Shown: in pieces, positions 1 to 8,929 of the stretch | Layout: each line of letters begins with the position of its first letter | How positions within the stretch are numbered: position 1 is the first letter of the stretch | Source of the DNA: Hydractinia symbiolongicarpus | Taxonomy: Eukaryota; Cnidaria; Hydrozoa; Anthoathecata; Hydractiniidae | Direction: 5' to 3' | Assembly (NCBI RefSeq): GCF_029227915.1 | Contig: NC_079877.1 | Coordinates: 2,604,001-2,668,000, forward strand | Length of the DNA stretch: 64,000 bases | Translations under genes and position numbers: made by a program | The notes under the pieces: model-generated | Told to the model about the DNA's origin: nothing | The model's database searches: none | Seen by the model: the letters and a program-made list of their open reading frames with translations, nothing else

Positions 1-42
1 TAGCAGTTTCTAAAAATGTGTGATTCCGATGTATAATAATAC

Positions 43-185
43 TAACTTCCGTTTTTTTCTTCTCACTTTAGTAAATTCAGTGCTAAGTTGGTTTGCTGTT
101 ACACAGTTTCGAAACCTGGTCAAATTGCATCCATTGTTAATTAGCAGTTCTTTTAAAACTTGCCCACAGTTTTGTGGTTGAATAC
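43..185 (-). CDS. Exon 5 of the five-exon gene (3' end uncertain)
   Basis: Acceptor TATATTCAG at 186. It encodes GIQPQNCGQVLKELLINNG, then CNLTRFRNC, then TKVRRKKRKL. The 3' end is ambiguous: donor GTATTA at 42, donor GTGAGA at 66, or read-through to a TAG at 10-12. I prefer the donor at 42, which leaves the basic stretch intact and gives a whole number of codons. Confidence 0.58.
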
Positions 186-1600
186 CTGAATATAGATACT
201 AAATTGGTAAGTTAACTTGCTACATGATAAAAAGATCTTACAAGCATGACGTTCAAAAACGTGGAGTTACAAACCACAAATTTTCATGTCTGCTATCGAA
301 ACCAATTTATTGAAAAGGAAATAGATAACCACGTTTTTGTATAAGAACATGCAAGACCACATCAAGTTTTATAAAATAATTAAAAATCGAAGGGAGACTG
401 ACCATTACTATTAACTAATTTATGTCGTCTTGCTAAATCGCTAAAATTAATCTGATGTCCTTCTGGATAATTGTTGATTTCTTCCAAACATTCGCTTTTG
501 CTCCACTCGAAGTTTTCCAGCTGTCCGGTGTGGCTATGAGGTCTTTTAAGGCCCTTGAAAATTAAATAAATTTATTGATATTGGTATTATCATTACCTGA
601 ACAATATCATTCCGACAATTGAAACAGCATTCTTTACCTGTGTAATTTTTGCGACATTGTCATTTGTCCGTCTTACAGCATCGATTTTGCTTTCAAAGCT
701 TAAATGCGACCGCAGTTTATCTCTGTTTCGTAACGAGATAGGTACTCCATAAGCACTAAAGAACAAGCAAAAAACAAACTTTTTAATGTTGCTTAATTTA
801 TATTTTAGATTAAGTATGCCGACTGTTATGTACTTATTGATTTTGGTCTAAATTAACAACAAACTTCATACCGTTCAACAGGTGTTTCCGCCCACTGATG
901 CTCAATATCTTTTTTCGCTGTGCGCAAAAGACATCGTTTATCGCTCTCCTTTTTCTCCAGCAACATTGTTTCAAACTGGGATGTAAACGAACTCTCGAAT
1001 CTTGATGCAAATTCGTCATTAAGTCCGTTTACAGCTTCTGTCATTCGATTCTACGCGTAAAGCAAATAATTCACATATATTTATTTAAATACTTTGTAAA
1101 TTTGTATAGATTATATATAATTATATAAAATATAACAGCCAAACCTTCATTTCCTTTTCCCTGAATAAGCCACTCCTCTCTGCTTTTATTTTAAACGAGT
1201 TTTTTTTCGCGGGAAATAACGCCAAAAACTGTTTAAAACTTTCTTGACAACCAAGACAGTTCTGAAGGCTGTGTGTCTTTCTCTTCTCCACTGATAAATT
1301 AAGCCAAGCTTTAAGCGAGAAGCATTCTAGCAACTTATTTCTTAAAGCAGTATGACGTTTCGCTAACCCTCGTACATTTTCAACGATTTTAGGGAAGTTG
1401 CGTGTAAAAGTGTTGTAGTCCACTCCGGTCACCAATTCACTATATTTTTCTTTTAGTTCGTTGAACTTGTGTTTGAATACACGTCCGTTATATACCTTTT
1501 TGTTTTCATTATCTTGTTCTTTTAAAGGCGTGTCTTTTGTCAAAATAACATACGCTCCGATTTTAACAAAGCCACAGCAGAGCGGATCAACGACAGACAT
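43..1600 (-). CDS. Five-exon gene, 5' part, unrecognised HTH-like protein
   Basis: A spliced gene reads leftward. Exons at 1600-1145, 1050-872, 755-638, 553-403 and 185-43 join through GT-AG introns of 94, 116, 84 and 217 bp with matching phases (0, 2, 0, 1), giving 349 codons without a stop. The ATG at 1600 is in a good context (AAAATGT); the frame is open 11 codons further upstream but only to a GTG. Residues 1-210 are charged and largely helical, possibly coiled coil. Residues 286-301 (INFSDLARRHKLVNSN) followed by CGQVLKELL at 308-316 look like a helix-turn-helix-type DNA-binding segment. A basic RRKKRK at 343-348 could be a nuclear localisation signal. The last exon probably ends at the GTATTA donor (42-37) and continues outside the window; alternatives are a GTGAGA donor at 66 or a stop at 10-12. 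I recall similar motifs in uncharacterised invertebrate proteins, some transposon-associated, but cannot name the family. Exon chaining is my inference; the open frames and splice signals are seen directly. Confidence 0.72.
403..553 (-). CDS. Exon 4 of the five-exon gene (HTH-like start)
   Basis: Acceptor TTTTCAAG at 554, donor G|GTCAGT at 402. It encodes residues 252-301 including FEWSKSECLEEINNYPEG and INFSDLARRHKLVNSN, an arrangement like the first helices of a helix-turn-helix. Without splicing the frame ends shortly after at TAA (382-384), but the next exon continues the motif sensibly, which favours splicing. Confidence 0.65.
638..755 (-). CDS. Exon 3 of the five-exon gene
   Basis: Acceptor TTCTTTAG (756-763), donor CAG|GTAAAG at 637, which is a near-perfect splice donor. 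It encodes AYGVPISLRNRDKLRSHLS and a further basic helix after the split Arg codon. No stop occurs in the chosen frame. Confidence 0.68.
872..1050 (-). CDS. Exon 2 of the five-exon gene
   Basis: Acceptor CGTAG at 1051-1055, donor GTATGA at 871. It encodes 59 codons plus two bases of an Arg codon. The sequence is acidic and hydrophilic with a regular helical look (FESSFTSQFETMLLEKKES). The reading frame is in phase with both exon 1 and exon 3. Confidence 0.68.
1145..1600 (-). CDS. Exon 1 of the five-exon gene
   Basis: 152 codons from ATG (1600-1598) to GAA ATG AAG, followed by the donor GTTTGG at 1144. The segment is rich in Lys, Glu and Leu, with a helical stretch around residues 45-60 (FNELKEKYSEL) and a Cys pair near the N terminus (LCCGF). 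The open frame runs on past the donor to 1121 in intron sequence. Confidence 0.7.
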
Positions 1601-1639
1601 TTTATAGTGAACGCCACCAAAACGCTTGTGCACCGCCGT

Positions 1640-1680
1640 GTTTATTTTCCCGCCTAAATTATTTATTTTTTGGCGCCCCT
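1640..1680. promoter_or_regulatory. Paired E2F-type motifs upstream of the gene start
   Basis: TTTCCCGC (1647-1654) and TTTGGCGC (1669-1676) both fit the E2F consensus TTTSSCGC. They lie about 50-75 bp upstream of the ATG at 1600, in otherwise AT-rich DNA. A third match, TTTCGCGGGAAA read on the minus strand as TTTCCCGC, lies inside exon 1 at 1205-1216. If functional they would suggest S-phase or proliferation-linked expression. No transcription start is mapped, so the promoter role is inference. Confidence 0.35.
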
Positions 1681-2183
1681 GATATTACTGAAACCTTATT
1701 GGGTGGAATAGCCGATTCTTATTCGTTGTCCGGCGATTTTATGTCTGCGTTTATTTTTTCGCAACATACATTCAATCAAAATGTGCATTGGCTACATTAA
1801 AGCTACTTCGTCCCTGTGCAACCTTTGAAAATGGCTGCTAAAAACAATTCAAATCTTGGTAATAAAACAACATAAGAAAATTAAAAGTGCAGTACAAATT
1901 TAAGTTAACAAATAATTTATTTATTTATTTAATAAAAACGTGATTAGCCTAATAGTTGCTAAAAAAATAAAGCTAGGAGATCATTAGGTAAAAAAAATTA
2001 ACTAAAACTTGAAAATAAGTTGCCTAAACATTTAGCAATTTACATCAAAAAAGCGCTTTGTCCTGATAGGTCTTCATCCTTACACCGTAAAAAAATGGGC
2101 TACATTCTTTCATAATTCTTTCATATACTAACTATAAAGTAAAATTTAGAAGCACACCATGCATTGCACTTATCATTAGGCTA
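1681..2183. other. Intergenic AT-rich spacer, no gene seen
   Basis: No supported reading frame on either strand. It contains a short (TTTA)n-like run around 1916-1935 and scattered A and T tracts. It may hold the promoter and 5' untranslated region of the minus-strand gene. Confidence 0.6.
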
Positions 2184-2275
2184 CTAATAATGCTTTGCTC
2201 TACCATTGAGCTATCCTTTTATGTAAAGGAACTGGATTTGAACCAGCATCAAGCATGTTAAAAATACATCCTTTA
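2184..2275 (-). tRNA. tRNA-like sequence in permuted order, probably a pseudogene or SINE relic
   Basis: Read on the minus strand, a T-arm (GCTGG-TTCAAAT-CCAGT, 2247-2231) and a 3' acceptor strand TCCTTTA (2230-2224) come first. After a three-base gap comes AAAAGGA (2220-2214), then TA, then a clean D-arm GCTC-AATGGTA-GAGC (2211-2197). A-box-like TAGCTCAATGG and B-box-like GGTTCAAATCC are both present, but in reverse of the normal order. The bases after the D-arm, AAGCA (2195-2191), are complementary to TGCTT (2255-2251) just before the T-arm, as an anticodon stem would be in a circularly permuted tRNA. A second reading is a D-arm-less cloverleaf (2275-2224) with a perfect 7-bp acceptor TAAAGGA/TCCTTTA, followed by the start of a second copy. 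The anticodon cannot be assigned. Confidence 0.4.
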
Positions 2276-2400
2276 AAAAGCAGAAATTTCAGAAAGGTAA
2301 TTGTTGCAGTTCTACAAGAATTGTACTTTGATATAAAATATCTGCAGCATACTGTAAAAAAATAACAAATTTTCGCACTAAAATGAGCGGAACACATTTA

Positions 2401-2880
2401 AGCTTGGTTCCCACTGTGGTTTAACTTGGGTTTAAATATAAAACCTAAAAGGTTTTAAATGTGTTTTAAAAATTAAAATAAAACCTGAGCATTCCCACTG
2501 TTTTAAAAGCAAAAACATTTCTCTCTTTGTAGCCTTTGTGATTTATCAAAAAATCACTGGATATTTGCGAATAAGTTCGCTAAGATTCTCTTCCTGTACC
2601 AAACTTATTTATTTTCTGCCATTTTTTATTCTCTTTTCTGTCTTTAACGTGAAAATGCGCAAAATGTGCCCTAAAATCGTTGAAAACTCCTTTGTTGGTG
2701 CCTTTGAACTTTAAACCACAATATCAAAATTTTTTGATCTAAGGTTTTATTTTATCTGTGGTTTAAACAGGTTTTATGCCGAAAATTTTAAAACACGAAC
2801 ACGTTCACATTATGCTTTAACTATAAAATCTTATTTTAAACATACTTAAAACACACTTAAACCACAGTGGGAACCGAGCT
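2401..2880. mobile_element. 480-bp non-autonomous DNA transposon, PIF/Harbinger-like
   Basis: The ends form an inverted repeat of about 24 bp with one mismatch, starting AGCTYGGTTCCCACTGTGG. They are flanked by a direct TTA on both sides (2398-2400 and 2881-2883). A 3-bp TTA/TAA target duplication is typical of PIF/Harbinger elements. A partial copy of the terminal motif (ATTCCCACTGTTTTAAAA) near 2490 and CTGTGGTTTAA near 2755 could be subterminal binding sites. The interior carries a decayed MADF-like coding fragment on the minus strand. Confidence 0.75.
2502..2622 (-). pseudogene. MADF-like domain fragment, frameshifted
   Basis: On the minus strand, 2602-2549 reads LVQEENLSELIRKYPVIF and ends at a stop. 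In another frame 2537-2502 reads KGYKERNVFAFK. Together these resemble the start of a MADF (Myb/SANT-like) domain, whose hallmark is a leading LI..V...P.LYD followed by a YK motif. Harbinger-type elements often encode such a second DNA-binding protein beside the transposase. An ATG lies at 2622-2620 but its own frame stops after five codons. The copy is broken by at least two frame changes and cannot be functional. Confidence 0.4.
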
Positions 2881-3014
2881 TTACAAAACATTTTCTTAAA
2901 GGAAAAAATCTATATACTGCTCACCCTGTTTTATTCGTACACTGTATTTTGATATTTTATAAAAAAGCAACAACTCTGAATAAAAGTTAGTTTTGGACGG
3001 AAAATGTTGCCTAA

Positions 3015-3693
3015 AGCCGCTTTACCACGATCAAATTTTATATGACATAATATATGATCATTATAAAACACCTGCTCGTCTCATCATATGGACTGGTATT
3101 ACACGATCATATATTGTGCATCAAATTTTACTTTCACTTCTTTTTCTTTATCAACTTGAGTGACAAGGACTTGCGCAACTGCTGTAATAACTGCAGTTGT
3201 CTCAAAAAAAGTAAAAAAGTAAAAAAAGAAAGTATATATTTGGTTAGGCGGAGGTGGAGTAGGCGGTCACAACTCCATCTTTATGAGACTTGGATCTCGG
3301 TTTTGCGTTTAGAACAGCAGAAAGACTAAGAATTACTTGCAAATAACGGCAGAAAATTTTGACGAAATCTTTGCGCTTGTTGAAAAAATGTGTCTGTGTC
3401 GATTTTAGATTTTATTCCTGCAATGTTTTTCTCTTGAATATTTCCTTGCTCTTCTGTATGTTTGTTTCATGTTTACATAACTTCAGTACAATTAAAAACG
3501 CGTTATGATTGGTTAACATCTGAATTTCAATAGAAGACAATAGGTTTATATGATCATATATCATATAAAAAATAGGACGTGTTTTATCCTTAAAAATAGA
3601 AATTTTTATCATATATATAACGTATGTTACACAATCAAATTTATATGATCATATAGTATATGTCATACGAAATTTGATCGTGTAAAAGCGGCT
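3015..3693. mobile_element. 679-bp non-autonomous DNA transposon, Harbinger-derived
   Basis: Ends match as an inverted repeat of about 45 bp with a few differences, beginning AGCCGCTTT and containing ACGATCAAATTT and TATGACATA. TAA flanks both ends (3012-3014 and 3694-3696), a 3-bp target duplication. The ends are rich in the palindrome ATATGATCATAT. The interior contains a plus-strand fragment resembling the N terminus of Harbinger transposases, so this looks like an internally deleted autonomous element rather than an unrelated MITE. Confidence 0.75.
3220..3408 (+). pseudogene. Harbinger-type transposase N-terminal fragment, frameshifted
   Basis: One frame gives YLVRRRWSRRS and then ISVLRLEQQKD before a stop at 3327-3329. 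A +1 frame beginning at 3334 continues YLQITAENFDEIFALVEKM and stops at 3406-3408. PIF/Harbinger transposases commonly have an Arg-rich RRRW patch, then an ELR-L segment, then YLRM-type residues and a F-D/E-x-L helix before the DDE catalytic core. The order and spacing here match that pattern. The catalytic core is absent, and one frame break separates the two parts. Family assignment is by recalled motif pattern only. Confidence 0.5.
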
Positions 3694-3696
3694 TAA

Positions 3697-5144
3697 TACT
3701 TTTTTTGGTCACAGATTTCTATAACAAAAATTCCTAAAATATTATAACAACTAAGAACATTTTCAGGCCAAAATAGGTGAAAAAATCAAAATAACTAAAG
3801 CAGATTCTCATAAAATTACAATAATTAATTCAATTAATCCAATAATTTGCCTGTTTCATGTCTGTTGTGTTTCACGTTAACAATTTTTATTTTGTATTGG
3901 CAAGGTTAAAATTGGATAAGTTATTAACACTGAACTAGAAAACAAAAAAGTGGTTAAAAATTTAACAAATGGATTTCCTTGAAAATGATAAAAAGTGGCA
4001 TAAAATCTTTATAAGATTTTCTAGTCACTTCCCCTTGTTACATAACAATCAAAATAGCTAACCCTATGTATATATACCCTGCAATTTTATGTGTATATAT
4101 ATATGTTAAATTATGTTCATTTTTTTTACCAATGAAAGAACTAGTACTGGGAAATCCTCATTCTTTATGCATAATCGAAGCCTAAAAGGTTAAAATTATA
4201 TTATTACAAAGGACGACAAACCCAATAACTTGAACACAGACAAAAAATGATAAAACTTTAACAAATGTGAAGCTTTTGTTATAATCATTCCACTGTCACA
4301 GTAGAGAATCAACTAAATTACTAGTAAGAAACTTCTATCTCAACAGAAGAAAATAAACCTAAAAATATAGAAATAATATCAAATAAATGATAAAAAACTA
4401 ACAACTAGAAGGAACCTTCACATTGTCTTCAGTGCACAACTTTTCACTTGCGAACATAGGAGACTCTGCCCCCTGCTTCGCAACCCTTTCTATATTGATT
4501 CAGGCACACTGTTTTTTTTAGTATCTATAATTTAATGACTCTCGTTTATCATTAATTTCCTTTAAATTATGTTAAAAAACTACTCTAAAATTAAATTCCT
4601 AACAACAAAACAAGGTATTAGTATTGCAAATGAGAGATCATAATTAACTTGTATATACCTATAGCTATAGAGGTATTGAGGACATTAGTATAGTGAACCT
4701 TTCATAAAGGGGAAAATTGCATACAGCTCTATCTTCAGAACACATATATAGTCATTAATTTTAATAACAGAAATGAGATTCTACACAAAAGCATTTTATT
4801 TCATCACAACAAAATGTAGCTAATGTATTTAACCATAATCTGCAATACTCTGGTTATAAAGAGCTTTCGCTTGTGAACCTAGGGGATCCTGTCTAGAGGA
4901 AGAGCTATAGAAAATGTTCTATGATGTTTATTGCTATAACTGTCTATAACTGAACTAACTTTTGGCTAATTTCTTAAAAATAAAATTATACACAGCTGGC
5001 GATATAGCTTTGACTGATTTTTCAATTAGCTAGGACAAATCCCACAAAGTTCAATATGGCTACCACGACCTTCTGCTCACCCAGAAAATGCAGACCAGGT
5101 AATGGCGGCAATAAACTGGTTTTGGAGAACAGAGATAAAAAGAA
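3697..5144. other. Non-coding AT-rich flank
   Basis: No convincing gene on either strand. It contains an alternating TATATA-type patch (about 4066-4105). A diverged pair of similar stretches lies around 4439-4470 and 4862-4890 (CACTTGCGAACATAGG versus CGCTTGTGAACCTAGG), perhaps an old duplicate. A short ATG frame at 5057 (MATTTFCSPRKCRP) is followed directly by a donor-like CAG|GTAATG and could be a tiny first exon, but nothing downstream supports it. Confidence 0.55.
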
Positions 5145-5449
5145 TTGCTTGGGGCTAGCTGAATTTTACTAAATAAGTCAAACAAATTGTTGAAATACTT
5201 AGCAAAAACATTACTTTTAACATTTCTTACATGACATATGTGGCAACTATAATAGAAAACCGTTTATCAGCACGAAAGCAGTCACAACATTAAAAAAAAC
5301 CAAATTTTGGAAGAAAAAACTTTAAAATTTAGGAATTTCTTCTATATGCTGGACATATCTCACGAAAGAAGTTGTAAATACATATCCATAGGCAATACAA
5401 AAACATATTTTCATTGTCTCTCCATAAAAATTCAGCCAGCCCCAAGCAA
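5145..5449. mobile_element. 305-bp MITE-like inverted-repeat element
   Basis: TTGCTTGGGGCTAGCTGAAT at 5145 and its near-perfect reverse complement ending at 5449 form a 24-25 bp terminal inverted repeat with one substitution. No clear target-site duplication could be identified, so the superfamily is unknown. The interior is AT-rich with no supported gene. Confidence 0.5.
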
Positions 5450-5676
5450 AAATATACCTCATTTTGTACCCTTTAAACTTTCTCGTATTTCACAAAAGGA
5501 ATCCCACATTATTCTCATGTACCTACATTTTTTGAAGATCGAAGAGTTCTACTGACCAAATATAATTCGAGTTGGGTACAGCGGTTTGTTAAAACAACAC
5601 AACAAAGCTTCAAAGTCAGCAAAAAATCAATTTAAAAAAGTGTGTATTTTGCAGACCCCGCCTTAACGTCGCCGAG
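5450..5676. other. Flank between the MITE and the satellite edge
   Basis: No gene or repeat recognised. The last 25 bases before the array (about 5652-5676, GCAGACCCCGCCTTAACGTC and on) are unusually GC-rich for the neighbourhood. They form the junction with the first satellite monomer. Confidence 0.5.
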
Positions 5677-6900
5677 GGTGTCAATCCGTTTGAGTTACAA
5701 CGGCTGCGTCACATATTCGAACCAAAATGTATTTAGTGATTTTCTTCGGATAATACTAAGTTGTATCGCTTTCAACAGTTAAACGATTGACTGTGGGTCT
5801 TAATTGAACTGATTTTAGACTTTGACCTCATAAGTGTGATAAATGAGACAATTGGACTCCAAGAAAGAACATTCTTCTTAATTTGACATGATTGCCGGAA
5901 CTCAGCGATTACACTAGACCCTGTGGTAGCGATTCATTTAAAAATTTAGATAAATAAGTCATTTTTACTGTGGGACCAATCCTAGCCGTTAGCGCGCGCT
6001 GAAGATATAGAGACAGTTTCAAAAACTCCATTTCATTGAACTTCTAACGGTGTCAATCCGTTTGAGTTACAACGGTTGCGTCACACATTCGTACCAACAT
6101 GTATTTAGTGATTTTTTTCCGATATTACTAAGTTGTATCGCTTTCAACAGTGAAACGATTGACTGTGGGATTTAATTGAACTGATTTTGGACTTTCACCT
6201 TATAAATGTGTTAAATGAGTCATTTTGACTATATTCTTCGTAATTTGACATGATTGCTGGAACTCAGCGATTACATTAGGCTCTGTGGTAGCCCTTTTAT
6301 TAAAAATTTAGATAAATAAGTCATTTTTTACTGTGGGACCAATCCTAGCCGTTAGCGCGCGCTGAAGAAATAGAGACAGTTTTAAAAACTCCATTTAATT
6401 GACTTTCTAACGGTGTCAATCCGTTTGAGTTACAACGGCTGCGTCACATATTCGTACCAACATGTATTTAGTGATTTTTTTCCGATATTACTAAGTTGCA
6501 TCGCTTTCAACTGTGAAACGATTGACTGTGGGACTTAATTGAACTGATTTTGGACTTTGATCTCATAAGTGTGATAAATGAGACAATTGGACTCCAAGAA
6601 AGAACATTCTTCGTAATTTGACATGAATGCTGGAACTCAGCGATTAACTGGACCCTGTGGTAGCGATTCATTTAAAAATTAAGATAAATAAGTCATTTTT
6701 TATTGTGGGACCACTCCTAGCCGTTATCGCGCGCTGAAGAAAGAGAAACAGTTTCTAAAACCACATTTCATTGACTTTCTAACGGTGTCAATCCGTTTGA
6801 GTTACAACAGTTTTGTCACATATTCGTACCAAAATGTAGTTAGTGATTTTCTTCGGATAATAGTAAGTTGTATCGGTTTTAACAGTGAAACGATTGACTG
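5677..6900. repeat. Array-edge monomers, related to an interior block
   Basis: The first three to four monomers carry private variants also found at 14,970-16,190, offset about 9,292 bp (25 monomers). Examples are CAGTTAAACG, GAACTTCTAACGG and GAAAGAGARACAG followed by CAACAGTTTTGTCAC. The second monomer lacks about 10 bp near 6230 (CAAGAAATGA missing). Confidence 0.75.
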
Positions 6901-8929
6901 TGGGACGTAATTGAACTAACTTTGGACTGTGACCTCATAAGTGTGATAAATGAGGCAATAGGTCTTCAAGGAATAACATTCTTCTTAATTTGACATGATT
7001 GCTGGAATTCAGCGATTACATTACGCTCTCTGGTAGCCCTTTTTTAAAAATTTAGATAAATAAGTCATTTTTTACTGTGGGACCAATCCTAGCCGTTAGT
7101 TCGCGCTGAAGAAATAGAGACAGTTTCTAAAACTAAATTTCATTGATTTTCTAACGGTGTCAATCCGTTTGAGCTACAACGGTTGCGTCACATATTCGTA
7201 CCAACATGTATTTAGTGATTTTTTTCCGATATTACTAAGTTGTATCGTTTTCAACAGTGAAACGATTGACTGTGGGTCTTAATTGAACTGATTTTAGACT
7301 TTGACCTCATAAGTGTGATAAATGAGACAATTGGACTCCAAGAAAGAACATTCTTCTTAATTTGACATGATGGCCGGAACTCAGCGTTTACACTGGACCC
7401 TGTGGTAGCGATTCATTTAAAAATTTAGATAAATAAGTCATTTTTACTGTGGGACCAATCCTAGCCGTTAGCGCGCGCTGAAGATATAGAGACAGTTTCA
7501 AAAACTCCATTTCATTGAATTTCTAACGGTGTCAATCCGTTTGAGTTACAACGGTTGCGTCACACATTCGTACCAACATGTATTTAGTGATTTTTTTCCG
7601 ATATTACTAGGTTGAATCGCTTTCAACAGTGAAACGATTGACTGTGGGACTTAATTGAACTGATTTTGAACTTTGACCTTATAAATGTGATAAATGAGTC
7701 ATTTTGACTACAAGAAATGATATTCTTCGTAATTTGACATGATTGCTGGAACTCAGCGATTACATTAGGCTCTGTGGTAGCCCTTTTATTAAAAATTTAG
7801 ATAAATAAGTGATTTTTAACTGTGGGACCAATCCTAGCCGTTAGTTCGCGCTGAAGAAATAGAGACAGTTTCAAAAACACCATTTCATTGACTTTCTAAC
7901 GGTGTCAATCCGTTTGAGTTACAACGGTTGCGTCAAACATTCGTACCAACATGTATTTACTGATTTTTTTCCGATATTACTAAGTTGTATCGCTTTCAAC
8001 AGTGAAACGATTGACTGTGGGACTTAATTGAACTAACTTTGGACTGTGACCTCATAAGTGTGATAAATGAGGCAATAAGTCTTCAAGGAATAACATTCTT
8101 CTTAATTTGACATGATTGCCGGAACTCAGCGATTACACTGGACCCTGTGGTAGCGATTCATTAAAAATTTAGATAAATAAGTCATTTTTACTGTGGGACC
8201 AATCCTAGCCGTTAGCGCGCGCTGAAGATATAGAGACAGTTTCCAAAACTCCATTTCATTGACTTTCTAACGGTGTCAATCCGTTTGAGTTACAACGGTT
8301 GCTTCAAACATTCGTACCAACATGTATTTAGTAATTTTTTTTGATATTACTAAGTTGTATCGCTTTCAACAGTGAAACGATTGACTGTGGGACTTAATTG
8401 AACTGATTTTGGACTTTGACCTTATAAATGTGATAAATGAGTCATTTTGACTACAAGAAATGATATTCTTCGTAATTTGACATGATTGCTGGAACTCAGC
8501 GGTTACATTAGACTCTGTGGTAGCCATTTTATTAAAAATTTAGATAAATAAGTCATTTTTTACTGTGGGACCAATCCTAGCCGTTAGCGCGCGCTGAAGA
8601 AATAGAGACAGTTTTAAAAACTCCATTTCATTGACTTTCTAACGGTGTCAATTCGTTTGAGTTCCAACAGCTGCGTCACATATTCGTGCCAACATGTATT
8701 TAGTGATTTTTTTCCGATATTACTAAGTTGCATCGCTTTCAACAGTGAAACGATTGACTGTGGCACTTAATTGAACTGATTTTGGACTTTGACCTCATAA
8801 GTGTGATAAATGAGACAATTGGACTCCAAGAAGGAACATTCTTCGTAATTTGACATGATTGCTGGAACTCAGCGATTACACTGGACCCTGTGGTAGCGAT
8901 TCATTTAAAATTTAAGATAAATAAGTCAT

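Noticed and set aside
834-1019. 61-codon minus-strand frame overlapping exon 2
   Set aside because: It is in a different frame from the exon chain that fits the splice sites and phases; a shadow.
2200-2397. 65-codon minus-strand frame
   Set aside because: It overlaps the tRNA-like sequence and has no ATG context, domain or splice support.
3412-3612. 66-codon minus-strand frame inside the Harbinger-derived element
   Set aside because: It is on the strand opposite to the transposase remnant, AT-rich, and without a recognisable motif.
5057-5170. Possible small first exon (MATTTFCSPRKCRP, followed by a donor-like GTAATG)
   Set aside because: The downstream DNA is a MITE and then satellite, with no acceptor or exon to join; the frame is too short to support a gene.
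5307-5555. 82-codon plus-strand frame
   Set aside because: It runs through the right inverted repeat of the 5145-5449 element and into unrelated flank, has no recognisable domain, and has AT-driven composition (many Lys, Ile, Phe).
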